Positions 1 through 9,854 are shown, counted from the stretch's first letter. The stretch: 64,000 bases of DNA from Mesorhizobium_K marinum (GCF_040813715.1 NZ_JBFOCH010000030.1), one strand, 5' to 3'. Translations and numbers: made by a program. Notes: generated by a model not told the origin, from the sequence alone.

Positions 1-49
1 CCGACCTTCGGTTTACAAAACCGCTGCTCTACCGCTGAGCTACAAGGGC
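1..49 (-). tRNA. tRNA-Thr (anticodon UGU), 3' part outside the window
   Basis: Read on the minus strand, the sequence starts with acceptor arm GCCCTTG, followed by the D-arm TAGCTCAGCGGTAGAGCA and an anticodon arm whose loop is TTTGTAA, giving anticodon TGT. The T-arm and the 3' acceptor strand lie beyond the left edge. The D-arm and the anticodon stem-loop are unambiguous; only the 3' half is unseen. Confidence 0.93.
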
Positions 50-62
50 ACGGGCGCCCGTT

Positions 63-90
63 AGCATATCTCGCGCGGCAGTGGAAACAA
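63..90 (-). promoter_or_regulatory. Possible sigma-70 promoter of tRNA-Thr
   Basis: On the minus strand a TTGTTT (85-90) is followed after 16 bp by TATGCT (63-68), 13 bp before the tRNA 5' end. The hexamers are moderate matches, and the position suits a tRNA gene. Confidence 0.35.
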
Positions 91-171
91 AAGTGAGGTC
101 GCCGCCGCTGCTGAAATCACGGCCGCGGCGTCCTACATCCAGGCGGTGGTTGCCGACCCCGGAGGCTTGAC

Positions 172-345
172 ATGCTCAGACTCGTCGTCATCGCGCTGAT
201 CGTGCTCGTTGCCTGGATCGTGCTGGTCAAGCTGGCGCGCGACATCCGCGCGGCCAAGGTCGACTGGAAGGGCTGGGCTTTTATCGCCGCCTTCATCGCG
301 CTCGCCTTCTACCTCAGGCACATCACCGGCATCGGCGACTTCTGA
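172..345 (+). CDS. Small two-helix membrane protein (57 aa), unknown function
   Basis: I do not recognise the family. The start is fixed by GGAGG six bases before the ATG. Residues 3-20 form a strongly hydrophobic helix, followed by a charged stretch (KLARDIRAAKVDWKG) and a second hydrophobic helix at about 36-51, ending HITGIGDF. This predicts a small inner-membrane hairpin protein with a short charged cytoplasmic or periplasmic loop. It lies just upstream of a BA14K-family gene on the same strand, 139 bp away. The good ribosome site and clear membrane pattern make it a likely real gene despite its size. Confidence 0.6.
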   Translation: MLRLVVIALIVLVAWIVLVKLARDIRAAKVDWKGWAFIAAFIALAFYLRHITGIGDF

Positions 346-484
346 ACCCGGCCAGTGCCGGCGCCCGGCAGGCAGGGCGCAACCGCCCTCCAGAAAATTC
401 CTCGCAGGCGTCGAACCTTTTCCGGCGTCCGCGCGACTGACGATCATGAGGCGGCCGACGCCTCGCCCGAAACAGGAGATCATC

Positions 485-796
485 ATGTCGTTCAGGACCA
501 CATTCGTTTCCGGCCTTCTCTCGCTCGGCGTCGTCGCCGGCGCCATGGCCGGCGCGACCGGCCAGTCCCAGGCGGGCAGCCTCAGCAAGGGCGAGGTCGC
601 GGCCATCGCCGGGATCGGCGGGCTGGTGCTCGGCCTGGGCATCGCAAGCGCGGGCCACGGGCCGGAATATTACGACTATCACCGCAGCCCGTGGGAACTG
701 CATGTCGAACGCTGCTATGTCCGCTACCTGACCTACGACCATCGCACCGACACCTACATGGGTAACGACGGATACGAGCATCGCTGCAAGCTCTGA
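485..796 (+). CDS. BA14K-family secreted protein (103 aa)
   Basis: The C-terminal third carries the BA14K pattern: a cysteine followed by VRYLTYDHRTDTYMGNDG and a final HRC near the end (residues about 77-101). The family is named for a Brucella abortus immunoreactive protein and is widespread in Hyphomicrobiales as small envelope proteins; no biochemical role is established. The N-terminus (about 1-29) is a signal-like hydrophobic segment, and a glycine- and alanine-rich hydrophobic stretch (about 38-55) may be a second membrane segment. The start was chosen because AGGAG lies 7 bases upstream. Two cysteines in the BA14K part could pair outside the cytoplasm. Confidence 0.85.
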   Translation: MSFRTTFVSGLLSLGVVAGAMAGATGQSQAGSLSKGEVAAIAGIGGLVLGLGIASAGHGPEYYDYHRSPWELHVERCYVRYLTYDHRTDTYMGNDGYEHRCKL

Positions 797-829
797 GAGG
801 AGGTGATCGACCGGCTTCAGCGCATTCAG

Positions 830-857
830 GGGAGGGGCGCGGCTGCGTCTCTCCCTT
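830..857 (+). terminator. Hairpin between convergent genes, possible terminator
   Basis: GGGAGGGGCGC (830-840) pairs with GCGTCTCTCCC (845-855) across a GGCT tetraloop, with two G-U pairs, followed by only TT. It sits between the BA14K gene and the convergent rlmB gene and could act in either direction. The weak T-tract limits confidence. Confidence 0.4.
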
Positions 858-887
858 GCGCCGCGCGACGCGGTGTCGGTCTTCTTG

Positions 888-1757
888 CTAGCCGCCCAGG
901 TATTTTCGTGCGGCGTACATCGCCACCGCCGCGGCGTTGGAAACGTTGAGCGAGCGTATTGCGCCGGGCATGTCGAGGCGGGCAAGCGCGCTGACCGTTT
1001 CGCGCGTCTTCTGGCGCAGACCCTTGCCTTCCGCGCCGAGAACGAGAGCGATCTTCCCGCCCGAGAACGTCTTTTCCATCTCGTCGGGGCCGTCGGAATC
1101 AAGCCCGACGGTCTGGAAACCCGCCGCGTGCAGCTTGCCGAGCGCATCGGCGAGGTTTTTCACCTCGATGTGGTCGATATGCTCCAGCGCCCCGGATGCC
1201 GATTTCGCCAGCACGCCCGACTCGGTGGGGCTGTGACGCTGGGTGGTGATCAGCGCGCCGGCGCCGAAGGCGACCGCCGAGCGCATGATCGCGCCGACAT
1301 TGTGCGGGTCCGTCACCTGGTCGAGCACGATGACGAGCTTGGCGTCGCCGAGCGCGTCGAGCGGCTTTGCGCTGAGCGGCTTCGCCTCGACCACGACGCC
1401 CTGATGCACGGCTTCCGAACCGGTGATCCTGTCGATTTCGCGGGGCTCGACCAGTTCGGCCGCGAAGGGCAGGGCGGAGAGGTCGGCCAGCCCGAGCCGC
1501 TCGGCGGCATTGCGCGTCACCAGCATGCGCGAAATCCTGCGCCGCGGATTGTCGAGGACGGCGCGCACGGTGTGCAGGCCGTAGAGCCTGACCAGCCCGT
1601 CCGCCGCCGCCTCGCCGGGCGGCACCGCCGGCCTTTGCCGGAAAGCCGGCGCGCCAGGCTTGCCGCCGGCCTTCTGGTCGCGGTGCGCGCGCCGCAGGTT
1701 GGCGTAGTGCTTGTCCTTGGGGGTGCCCGTGGGGCCCGGCTTCTTGCTGTCGCTCAT
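888..1757 (-). CDS. rlmB: RlmB/TrmH-family rRNA ribose 2'-O-methyltransferase (289 aa)
   Basis: This is a SPOUT methyltransferase of the SpoU type. The RlmB member methylates a guanosine ribose in domain V of 23S rRNA in the cytoplasm, using S-adenosylmethionine. Residues 1-50 are a basic, probably disordered tail; about 55-125 is the RNA-substrate-binding domain (YGLHTVRAVL, then VHQGVVVEA); the catalytic SPOUT fold follows. Signature motifs are NVGAIMRSA at 153-161, VLGAEGKGL near 245 and SLNVSNAAAVAMYAA near the end. The start MSDSKK is the only methionine before the conserved part that gives a normal family length. A TrmH-like tRNA specificity cannot be excluded from sequence alone. Confidence 0.92.
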   Translation of the reverse strand: MSDSKKPGPTGTPKDKHYANLRRAHRDQKAGGKPGAPAFRQRPAVPPGEAAADGLVRLYGLHTVRAVLDNPRRRISRMLVTRNAAERLGLADLSALPFAAELVEPREIDRITGSEAVHQGVVVEAKPLSAKPLDALGDAKLVIVLDQVTDPHNVGAIMRSAVAFGAGALITTQRHSPTESGVLAKSASGALEHIDHIEVKNLADALGKLHAAGFQTVGLDSDGPDEMEKTFSGGKIALVLGAEGKGLRQKTRETVSALARLDMPGAIRSLNVSNAAAVAMYAARKYLGG

Positions 1758-2129
1758 GCCGGTTCTATATCGGCAAGGCGCGGCATTGCCTATGGCCGCG
1801 ATCGGCGAGCCCATGCCTTTCGGCAATGCTGCGTTGCACTGGCGGGCTTGCCATTTGCCGCGAACTGGCCCATATGCGCCGCCATAGGCGCTTGGGCCGG
1901 GTTTCCGGCTTTCCCCTGGATGGGACTGGTTGCGTCTGTTCCTCCCTTTCCGGCGAACGGAAACGCGGCGGGAAAGTCCCGCGGACGGTCTGCGGGCGCG
2001 ACAGCGCAACCGGTGCGGACAATAGCGTCCGCCGCCTTGTCGTCCAACAAGACATCTCCGCCCGACGCAGGCTGCGCCTGCGGCCCGGGCCGTTTGCGGG
2101 CACGCGTCCCGCGTGAAAGAAGAAACGAA
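1758..2129 (+). promoter_or_regulatory. 372-bp divergent spacer; structured leader of the helicase gene
   Basis: No credible gene is visible here; the open frames crossing it are extensions of the neighbours. It separates divergent rlmB and the DEAD-box helicase, so it must hold both promoters. Its helicase-proximal part is rich in self-complementary runs: CGCAGG/CCTGCG with a 5-nt loop (2066-2082), and the perfect palindrome CGGCCCGGGCCG (2081-2092). Only a weak AGAAG-type ribosome site precedes the TTG start. DEAD-box helicase genes in bacteria often have long regulated leaders; that this one is regulated through RNA structure is inference. Confidence 0.4.
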
Positions 2130-3569
<1,440 letters not shown>

Positions 3570-3625
3570 GCTGACCGAAACACTGCCGGCACTGGTCCAA
3601 TTGCCGTTGGTGGATCAATAGGATA

Positions 3626-3656
3626 GGCGGTCGGGGCTTTGTCCCGGCCGCCTTTT
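3626..3656 (+). terminator. Rho-independent terminator after the helicase gene
   Basis: GGCGGTCGGG (3626-3635) pairs with CCCGGCCGCC (3643-3652), a ten-base stem with one G-U pair and a 7-nt loop, followed by TTTT. It lies 57 bp after the helicase stop and before the ribosome site of the MFS gene. Confidence 0.8.
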
Positions 3657-3684
3657 GCATCGGGCATTGCGTGGGGAGAGCTTC

Positions 3685-4887
3685 ATGGCCGGCATCGCCG
3701 CCCTCGCGATCGGATACGTTCTTTCGCAGTTCTATCGCTCGTTCCTGGCGGTGCTGACGCCGGTGCTGACGACCGAACTCGGCATGACCAAGGTCGACTT
3801 GTCGGTGGCGTCCGGGGCGTGGTTCGCCCTGTTCGCGCTGGCGCAGTTCGCCGTCGGCGTCTGGCTCGACCGGTTCGGACCACGCCGCACGGCCTCGATC
3901 ATGCTGGCTCTTTTCGGCGGCGCGGGCGCGATCCTGTTCGCGATTGCCTCCGCACCATGGATGATCGTCGCAGGGATGGCGCTGATCGGGCTGGGCTGCT
4001 CGCCGATCCTGATGTCGGCGCTGTTCATCTACGCCCGCAACCATTCACCGGCGCGCTTTGCCGTGCTCGCCTCGTGGACGATCGCGTTCGGCACCGCCGG
4101 CAACGTGATCGGCGCGGCGCCGCTCGCAGAGGCGGCGCAGATCTTCGGCTGGCGAACGGCGATGGGCGCGCTTGGCATCTTCACCATCCTGACCGCCGCG
4201 GCGATCGCCATCTTCCTGCGCGACCCACCGAAGCCGGAAGGCGCCGGCCACGCCGCGACCGGCCTGTCGGGCTACCGCGAACTGTTCTCCATTCGCCGGC
4301 TGTGGCCGATCATCCCGATTACCGCGCTGAACTATGCGCCGACCACGGGCATTCGCGGCCTGTGGTCTGGCCCCTACCTGGCTGACGTGTACGGCGCGGA
4401 TTCCATCGCGATCGGCGAGGTCGCGATGTTCATGGCGCTGGCGATGGTCGCCGGGTCGTTCCTCTACGGTCCGCTCGACCAACTGTTCAGGACGCGCAAA
4501 TGGGTGGCGGTCGCCGGCAATGCGGTGACCGTTCTGGCGCTGATCACCCTGGCGCTCAATCCAGCCGCCGGCCTGGCGACGACGACGCTGCTGTTCATTG
4601 CGATCGGGCTCGCCGGCGGCAGCTACGGGGTGCTGATGGCGCATGCCCGCGCTTTCGTGCCGGCGCACCTGACGGGACGCGGGGTGACAATGATGAACTT
4701 CTTCTCCATCGGCGGCGTCGGCATGATGCAGTTCGCCACGGGCGGCGTGGTGACGGCGTGGTCGGCGCCGGGTGACCCGACCAGCGGCTACGTCGCCCTG
4801 TTCTGCTTCTACGCCCTGGCGGTCGGGCTGGCGCTGCTGGTCTATCTCTCGTCGCGCGACGCACGGCCTGAAGCAGCGCGCTCCTGA
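3685..4887 (+). CDS. MFS transporter (400 aa)
   Basis: A major facilitator superfamily carrier in the inner membrane with about twelve predicted helices across 400 residues. The loop after helix 2 has the family signature WLDRFGPRRTASI (about residues 55-67), the usual D-x-x-G-x-R-R pattern. The central loop is short and basic (RDPPKPEGAGHAATG). The start is set by GGGGAGAG six bases upstream; a methionine ten codons earlier has no ribosome site. The substrate cannot be read from sequence. It is transcribed alone, between a terminator and the convergent sigma-factor gene, whose stop is only 5 bp away. Confidence 0.88.
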   Translation: MAGIAALAIGYVLSQFYRSFLAVLTPVLTTELGMTKVDLSVASGAWFALFALAQFAVGVWLDRFGPRRTASIMLALFGGAGAILFAIASAPWMIVAGMALIGLGCSPILMSALFIYARNHSPARFAVLASWTIAFGTAGNVIGAAPLAEAAQIFGWRTAMGALGIFTILTAAAIAIFLRDPPKPEGAGHAATGLSGYRELFSIRRLWPIIPITALNYAPTTGIRGLWSGPYLADVYGADSIAIGEVAMFMALAMVAGSFLYGPLDQLFRTRKWVAVAGNAVTVLALITLALNPAAGLATTTLLFIAIGLAGGSYGVLMAHARAFVPAHLTGRGVTMMNFFSIGGVGMMQFATGGVVTAWSAPGDPTSGYVALFCFYALAVGLALLVYLSSRDARPEAARS

Positions 4888-4892
4888 TCCGG

Positions 4893-6164
4893 TCAGTCCG
4901 GCCGCACGGCCATCGCCGCGGCCCGCTCCAGAAGAACGGCCCGCTCGCGGTCGTTACGCGTCAGCGAGGCGGCTCTTTGGAATTCCGCCGCCGCCTCTTC
5001 CAGCCGGCCGAGCTTCGCCAGCAGGTCGGCCCGGACGCCGGGCAAGAGATGGTAGGCCTTCAATTCGGGTACATCGACCAGTTGGTCGACGAGATCGAGG
5101 CCCGCCTGCGGCCCGAAGGCCATCGAGATCGCAACGGCGCGGTTGAGTTCGACGACGGGCGAGGGGTTAACCTGCGCCAGCGCGAAATAAAGCGCGGCGA
5201 TGCGCGGCCAGTCGGTCTCATCCGCCGTCGGCGCGCGGGCATGACAGGCTGCGATCGCCGCCTGGAGGGCATAGGGACCACGCCGCGTCGCGAGCGCTTC
5301 TGAACGGTCGAGGGAAGCCAGCCCGTGCTGGATCAGTACCCGGTCCCAGCGACCGCGATTCTGGTCGGCGAGCAGGATCGGCGCGCCGCCCGGACCGGTC
5401 CGCGCCTTCAGCCGCGAGGCCTGGATCTCCATCAGCGCGACGAGGCCGTGGATCTCTGCCTCCTCCGGGACCAGCCCGGCCAGCACGCGGCCGAGCCGCA
5501 TCGCCTCCTCGCAGAGCTGCGGCCTGATCCAGTCCTCGCCCGACGTCGCGGAATAGCCCTCGTTGAAGACCAGGTAGATGACGAAAAGCACCGAGGCGAG
5601 CCGTTCGGCGCGGTCCGCCCCGCGGGGCACCTCGAACGGCACGCCGGCTTGGGCCAGCGTGCGCTTCGCGCGCACGATGCGCTGGGCGACCGTCGGCTCC
5701 GGCACGAGGAACGCGCGCGCGATCTCTTCGGTGTCGAGGCCGCCGACCAGCCGCAGCGTCAGCGCGACGCGCGCTTCGGGCGACAGCACCGGATGGCAGG
5801 CGGTGAAAATGAGGCTGAGCAGGTCGTCGCCGATGTCGTCGTCGAGCGCGGCATCGATATCGGCCCCGCCATGCATCTGCTCGATTTCCATCTCGTGGCC
5901 GATCTGGCCATGCTTGCGGTCGAGCATTTTTGCGCGGCGCAGGTGGTCGATGGCGCGGCGCTTGCCGGTCGCCATCAGCCATGCCGCCGGCTTGTCCGGC
6001 ATGCCCTTCTCGGGCCATTGGGCAAGCGCCGTGACGAGGGCGTCCTGCGCGAACTCTTCCGCGAGGCCGACATCGCGAACCATACGCGCGATCGCGGCGA
6101 TGATCCTCGCCTGCTCGATGCGCCAGACAGCTTCGATGGTTTTCTCGACCGACGCAGCCGGCAT
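4893..6164 (-). CDS. ECF42-type RNA polymerase sigma factor with C-terminal TPR-like extension (423 aa)
   Basis: The N-terminal 170 residues hold sigma regions 2 and 4: FAQDALVTALAQWP, then PAAWLMATGKRRAIDHLRR (region 2), and FLVPEPTVAQRIVRAKR (region 4 helix-turn-helix). The remaining 250 residues are the helical extension typical of ECF42 (formerly SigJ-like) factors: LFVIYLVFNEGYSA, then PQLCEEAMRLGRVLAGLVPEE and AAFQRAASLTRND-type repeats at the end. This class has no classical anti-sigma factor; the extension itself is thought to be needed for activity. Such genes usually sit beside a YCII/DGPF-domain gene, and none is seen here. The MPAASVEKT start gives the usual length. It begins 16 bp after the nucleotidyltransferase gene on the same strand, so the two are probably cotranscribed. 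Confidence 0.88.
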   Translation of the reverse strand: MPAASVEKTIEAVWRIEQARIIAAIARMVRDVGLAEEFAQDALVTALAQWPEKGMPDKPAAWLMATGKRRAIDHLRRAKMLDRKHGQIGHEMEIEQMHGGADIDAALDDDIGDDLLSLIFTACHPVLSPEARVALTLRLVGGLDTEEIARAFLVPEPTVAQRIVRAKRTLAQAGVPFEVPRGADRAERLASVLFVIYLVFNEGYSATSGEDWIRPQLCEEAMRLGRVLAGLVPEEAEIHGLVALMEIQASRLKARTGPGGAPILLADQNRGRWDRVLIQHGLASLDRSEALATRRGPYALQAAIAACHARAPTADETDWPRIAALYFALAQVNPSPVVELNRAVAISMAFGPQAGLDLVDQLVDVPELKAYHLLPGVRADLLAKLGRLEEAAAEFQRAASLTRNDRERAVLLERAAAMAVRPD

Positions 6165-6180
6165 GGCTAGCGGCTCGTCC

Positions 6181-7242
6181 TCATCTGCTGGCGGCCGGCA
6201 GGCTTGCCGGGCCCTTCGTGCGGCCAAGCCGCGACAGCAACTGCAATCCCCGGAAGGCCTTGCGCCGGGCATGCGACAGTGCGCCGGATGTGCTCATGGC
6301 GTCGTGGATGGCGGCCGGCGTGACCAGTCGCTTCGACAGTCCGGCGGCCAGGCCGGACGAGAAGCGATCAGCGAGATCGAGCACCTGCGGATCGTCGAAC
6401 AGCCTGCCTGCGAGGTTGAGCGATACCGCGAGCTCGAGGTCCGCGCCGATCGCCCGCGACGCCGTCTGGAGCAGGGGCAGGTCGGCATCCGTTACGGCGC
6501 GACCCGCCTGCAGGATGTCGACGGCGAACTGCAGCCGGTGGAACTTGTGGCCGCACGCGCCATGGATGACGGCGGTCATCAGCATCGCCGACGGCGCTGC
6601 GGGATCGCCGCCGCCGGCAAGCATCAGCTCCGCGTAGGAATAGGACAGCAGCCGTCTGAACGAGGCGTAGTGAACCAGGTCGCCATGCAGCTCGATCAGG
6701 AGGTTGGGGTTGTCCGAACGCCCCCATTTGTATTCCTGGTTGCTTTCCGACTTGTCCCAGATCTGTTTCGTCAGCGCGACGTAGCCCAGCGAAGGCAGGA
6801 TCGCGTTCGCCCTGGCCAGTTCCTCCGGCGCGGTCAGCAGGTCGATGTCCGTGAACGGGCGGTCGGACGCATGCTCGTAGAGACGCTCGGCGAAGACCGG
6901 CCCCTTGACGATCGCCACCGGAATGCCGGCTTCGGCGAAGGCCTTGGCGATGGTCCCCCCGTGGTGGCGCAGCAGCAGAGACTGCCCGGCCATTGTCGCC
7001 ACCATGTCGCCCGCTGCCTGCAGCGCGTCGCGCACGGGCTCGCCGAAATCGGCGTCGAGGCCGGACAGCTTCCTCCAGACGATCGGCAGGACGCCGTGCG
7101 CCCGGGCCGCAGCCAGCATGCGCGCGGCCAGCTGTCCGTCTCGGAGATCGTTCGCGTCGATCTGCCTGCGGGGGTCGGCAAGCCCGGCGAACAGGACCTG
7201 CTCGCGCGGCGAAAGGGGCGGGTGGCGTTCGTCCGTCGGCAT
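6181..7242 (-). CDS. Uncharacterised nucleotidyltransferase-family protein (353 aa)
   Basis: The central part has the pattern of the NTP_transf_5 (PF14907-like) family: a KGP...R lead-in (AIVKGPVFAERLYEHASDR) followed by PFTDIDLL, whose DxD pair is the expected metal site of a nucleotidyltransferase fold. The N-terminal helices (VLFAGLADPRRQIDA) and helical C-terminal half (GACGHKFHRLQFAVDILQA) also fit the family. Family members are frequent in natural-product and polysaccharide loci, and their chemistry is largely unknown. The ATG at 7242 lies 13 bp after the acyl carrier protein stop; a GTG two codons earlier is an alternative. Its place in a cassette with acyl-activating genes suggests a role in making an acylated or nucleotidylated product, which is inference. 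Confidence 0.72.
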   Translation of the reverse strand: MPTDERHPPLSPREQVLFAGLADPRRQIDANDLRDGQLAARMLAAARAHGVLPIVWRKLSGLDADFGEPVRDALQAAGDMVATMAGQSLLLRHHGGTIAKAFAEAGIPVAIVKGPVFAERLYEHASDRPFTDIDLLTAPEELARANAILPSLGYVALTKQIWDKSESNQEYKWGRSDNPNLLIELHGDLVHYASFRRLLSYSYAELMLAGGGDPAAPSAMLMTAVIHGACGHKFHRLQFAVDILQAGRAVTDADLPLLQTASRAIGADLELAVSLNLAGRLFDDPQVLDLADRFSSGLAAGLSKRLVTPAAIHDAMSTSGALSHARRKAFRGLQLLSRLGRTKGPASLPAASR

Positions 7243-7255
7243 GGCCACGCCGCAG

Positions 7256-7501
7256 TCAGGCCGAGGCCTTGTGGCCTGCATAGAGCAGCGCCACGTCGGC
7301 AACCGACGCAATGCCGGCGATCTCCTCCGGCGCGAGGGGCCTGCCGATCTCGGCCTCGATCTCCAGCACGATGTTGACGTGGCCGATGCTGTCCCATTGC
7401 GGCAGGCTGGCGACGCTCGCGTCGGCGGCAACGGCGTCGAGCGAACATTTGAGCGCATTCGCTACCGTCGCGCGGGCCCTGAGGTCGACATCGTCAGGCA
7501 T
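7256..7501 (-). CDS. Acyl carrier protein (81 aa)
   Basis: A stand-alone carrier protein of normal size. The phosphopantetheine attachment serine is the S of WDSIGHVNIVLEIE (about residues 36-49), followed by the helix III region (IGRPLAPEEIAGIASVADV). It should carry an acyl or aminoacyl group as a thioester in the cytoplasm after activation by a 4'-phosphopantetheinyl transferase. The start overlaps the end of the GNAT gene by 8 bp, and the acyl-AMP ligase lies just upstream, so this is a dedicated carrier of the cassette and not the fatty-acid synthase AcpP, which has a different, DSLDTVELVM-type motif. Confidence 0.88.
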   Translation of the reverse strand: MPDDVDLRARATVANALKCSLDAVAADASVASLPQWDSIGHVNIVLEIEAEIGRPLAPEEIAGIASVADVALLYAGHKASA

Positions 7502-8069
7502 GCGCCATCCTCTGCTTCTGCCAGTCGGACTTCAGGAGTTCGAAGATCAGCGTGTCGAAAAGCTCTTTGCTCACCGGATCGTAGTGCGCCTGGTGAAGCG
7601 TGCCGACATGCCTGAAGCCGAGCTTCTTGTAGTTGAAGACCGAAGCGATGTTTCGCGCGTTCACCGTGCAGCACAGGCGGTCGATGACGCCGTGCTCGAA
7701 GGCGTGGTCGATTATGGCCCTGCGGATTTCGGCCACGACCTGCTTGCCCCAGTAGGCGCGGTCGTGGATCGCGACGACCAGGGTCGCGCTGCGATGCTTC
7801 TGCAGCGTCATGCCGTGAATGCCGATCGGCTCGCCGCCGTCCCTCGGCACGATCGCGTACGAGAACTTCGTCTTGCCGTTGACCCAGACCATCTTCTTCA
7901 GCCAGCGCCACGGATCGAGCGGCTTTGCCGAGTGGATCAGGTTGCGCATGATCTCCTGGTCGTGGTTCCAGTTGCTGCGGCCGATGCGGTAGGCCTCGAT
8001 GCGGCCGAGAGGGCGCAGGACGAAGCGCTCCGTCTCAAGCCTCTGCAGCATGGGGTGCGGCTTGCCCAT
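7494..8069 (-). CDS. GNAT-family N-acyltransferase (191 aa)
   Basis: The family fold is visible as TERFVLRPLG (beta 1), VVAIHDRAYWGKQVVAEIRRAI (motif A region with the usual glycine turn) and CTVNARNIASVFNYKKLGF (motif B), close to the RimJ/RimL subgroup that acylates protein N-termini or small amines. The start ATG shares one base with the TGA of the acyl-AMP ligase (TGATG), a sign of coupled translation, and its 3' end overlaps the ACP gene. The acyl donor could therefore be the carrier protein instead of acetyl-CoA; this is inference from order and overlap only. The acceptor is unknown. Confidence 0.82.
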   Translation of the reverse strand: MGKPHPMLQRLETERFVLRPLGRIEAYRIGRSNWNHDQEIMRNLIHSAKPLDPWRWLKKMVWVNGKTKFSYAIVPRDGGEPIGIHGMTLQKHRSATLVVAIHDRAYWGKQVVAEIRRAIIDHAFEHGVIDRLCCTVNARNIASVFNYKKLGFRHVGTLHQAHYDPVSKELFDTLIFELLKSDWQKQRMAHA

Positions 8070-9854
8070 CAGCGGCGCGCGCCCGATTGCGCCAGCGCGG
8101 CCTCGCGCACGACGGCGCGGACGATCTTGCCGCGTTCGTTGCGCGGAATCTCGTCGAGCCGGAAGAGCTGCGACGGCACCGCCTCGGGGCGAATGTGCAG
8201 CCGGCACCACGCCTTGATGGCGTCGTCGCTCGCCTCGGCGCCGGGCCGCATCACGATCGCCGCGGCGACGGCCTCGCCGGACACCGGGTCCGGGACCGCG
8301 AATGCGCTGGCCTCGCCGATGGCGGGATGGCGTTCGAGCAGCATGTCGATTTCCTCGGCCGGCACCTTGACGCCGCCGCGGTTGATCTCGTTCTTGATGC
8401 GTCCGACCAGGGTCAGCCGCCCCTCCGCGTCGATCTCGCCGATGTCGCCCGTCCTGAACCAGACGCCGTGTAACACCTCCGCCGTCTTGTCGGCCATGCC
8501 ATGGAAACCGAGCATGATCGTCGGCGAGTTCAGGACGACCTCGCCGGAGCCGGACGTACTGACACGACCGTCTTCGCCGACAACGCCGAAACTCCCGCCC
8601 CAGGCATGCCCGACCAGACCGTCGCGTGCCGAGGGCTCTTCCAGGGACGCGCCGCCGATCCAGTTCGCCGTCTCGGTCATGCCGTACATGTTGAAGACGC
8701 GCCGCGTTCCAGTCCACGCGGCGATGCTTTCCCAGAGCTCGATGGACAGCGGCGCCGAGCCGACATGGACGCGTTGCAGCGGGTGTCGCGGCTGCCCGGA
8801 CAGGCGCATGGCGATCTTCCAGAAGGACGGCACCGAACTCATGAACGTGATGTGCTCGCGGTCGATCAGGTCGGCGAGCGAGCGCAACTCGGTCATGTCN
8901 GAAACTCCCGCCCCAGGCATGCCCGACCAGACCGTCGCGTGCCGAGGGCTCTTCCATGGACGCGCCGCCGATCCAGTTCGCCGTCTCGGTCATGCCGTAC
9001 ATGTTGAAGACGCGCCGCGTTCCAGTCCACGCGGCGATGCTTTCCCAGAGCTCGATGGACAGCGGCGCCGAGCCGACATGGACGCGTTGCAGCGGGTGTC
9101 GCGGCTGCCCGGACAGGCGCATGGCGATCTTCCAGAAGGACGGCACCGAACTCATGAACGTGATGTGCTCGCGGTCGATCAGGTCGGCGAGCGAGCGCAA
9201 CTCGGTCATGTCGGGGTCGGTCCAGACGTGCAGCGCGCCTCCGGCGGCAAGCGCCGTCAGGCAGTTGCCGATCAGCCCATGTCCGAAGAATGCGGGCAGA
9301 ACGTTCAGCGTGCGCACGAGGTCGGCTCGGCCGATGGCGGCGATGTTGAGGGCGAGGCGCGCCGACAGCGAACGAAGGCTGTGCACAACGCCCTTCGGCG
9401 CGCCGGTCGTGCCCGACGTCATCAGCATCAGCGCCGGCGCGTCGAGGCCGAGCGCGCGCCCGGCGAGGAGTTCCGCCGCGGGTCGCGCCTCCGCATCGAG
9501 CCGCGCGCGGGTTTCCTGGCCGGTCGGGCCGAGCCAGGCGGTCGCCCCGGTCGCGGCCAGGACGCGGGCCTGTTCGTCGGCGGTCAGCCTCGGGTTGACC
9601 GCGACCGCGACTGCTCCGGCCGTCCAGGCGGCGAAGACGTCGAGGATGAAGCGGACGCCCTCCGGCTGCCCGATGACGACGGCGTCGCCGCGCTCGACGC
9701 CGCCTGCCACCAGCGCCGCGGCGCGGTCGCACGTCGCCTGCCAGATCTCGTCGCGCGAAAGCCGTTGGCCGGAGCGCACGTCGACGAGCGCCGCCGTATC
9801 CGGAAGGCCGGCGACGATGGCGGGGAGCAATGCGGTCGGCGGGGGCTGGCTCAA
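8069..9854 (-). CDS. Acyl-AMP ligase / class I adenylate-forming enzyme, interrupted by an assembly join
   Basis: An ATP-dependent enzyme that activates a carboxylic acid as acyl-AMP and passes it to CoA or to a carrier protein. Motifs are LMLMTSGTTGAPKGVVHS (P-loop A3), FNMYGMTETANW (A5), VWFRTGDIG (A7), NRGGVKVPAEEID (A8) and NERGKIVR with the catalytic lysine (A10). The frame is broken at the N at 8900, where 312 bp are present twice (8588-8899 and 8901-9212). Removing one copy plus the N leaves 1473 bp, exactly 491 codons, so the native protein is about 490 aa and intact. The copies differ at one base, giving Leu or Met in the S-L/M-EEPSARDG segment. Beside a free-standing ACP and an acyltransferase, it may load the ACP. 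Confidence 0.85.
8588..9212. repeat. Direct duplication around gap N8900 (assembly join)
   Basis: 8588-8899 recurs at 8901-9212 with a single difference (G at 8644, T at 8957), separated by one N. The copies are the overlapping ends of two contigs left unmerged, because removal of one restores a perfect reading frame. Confidence 0.95.
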
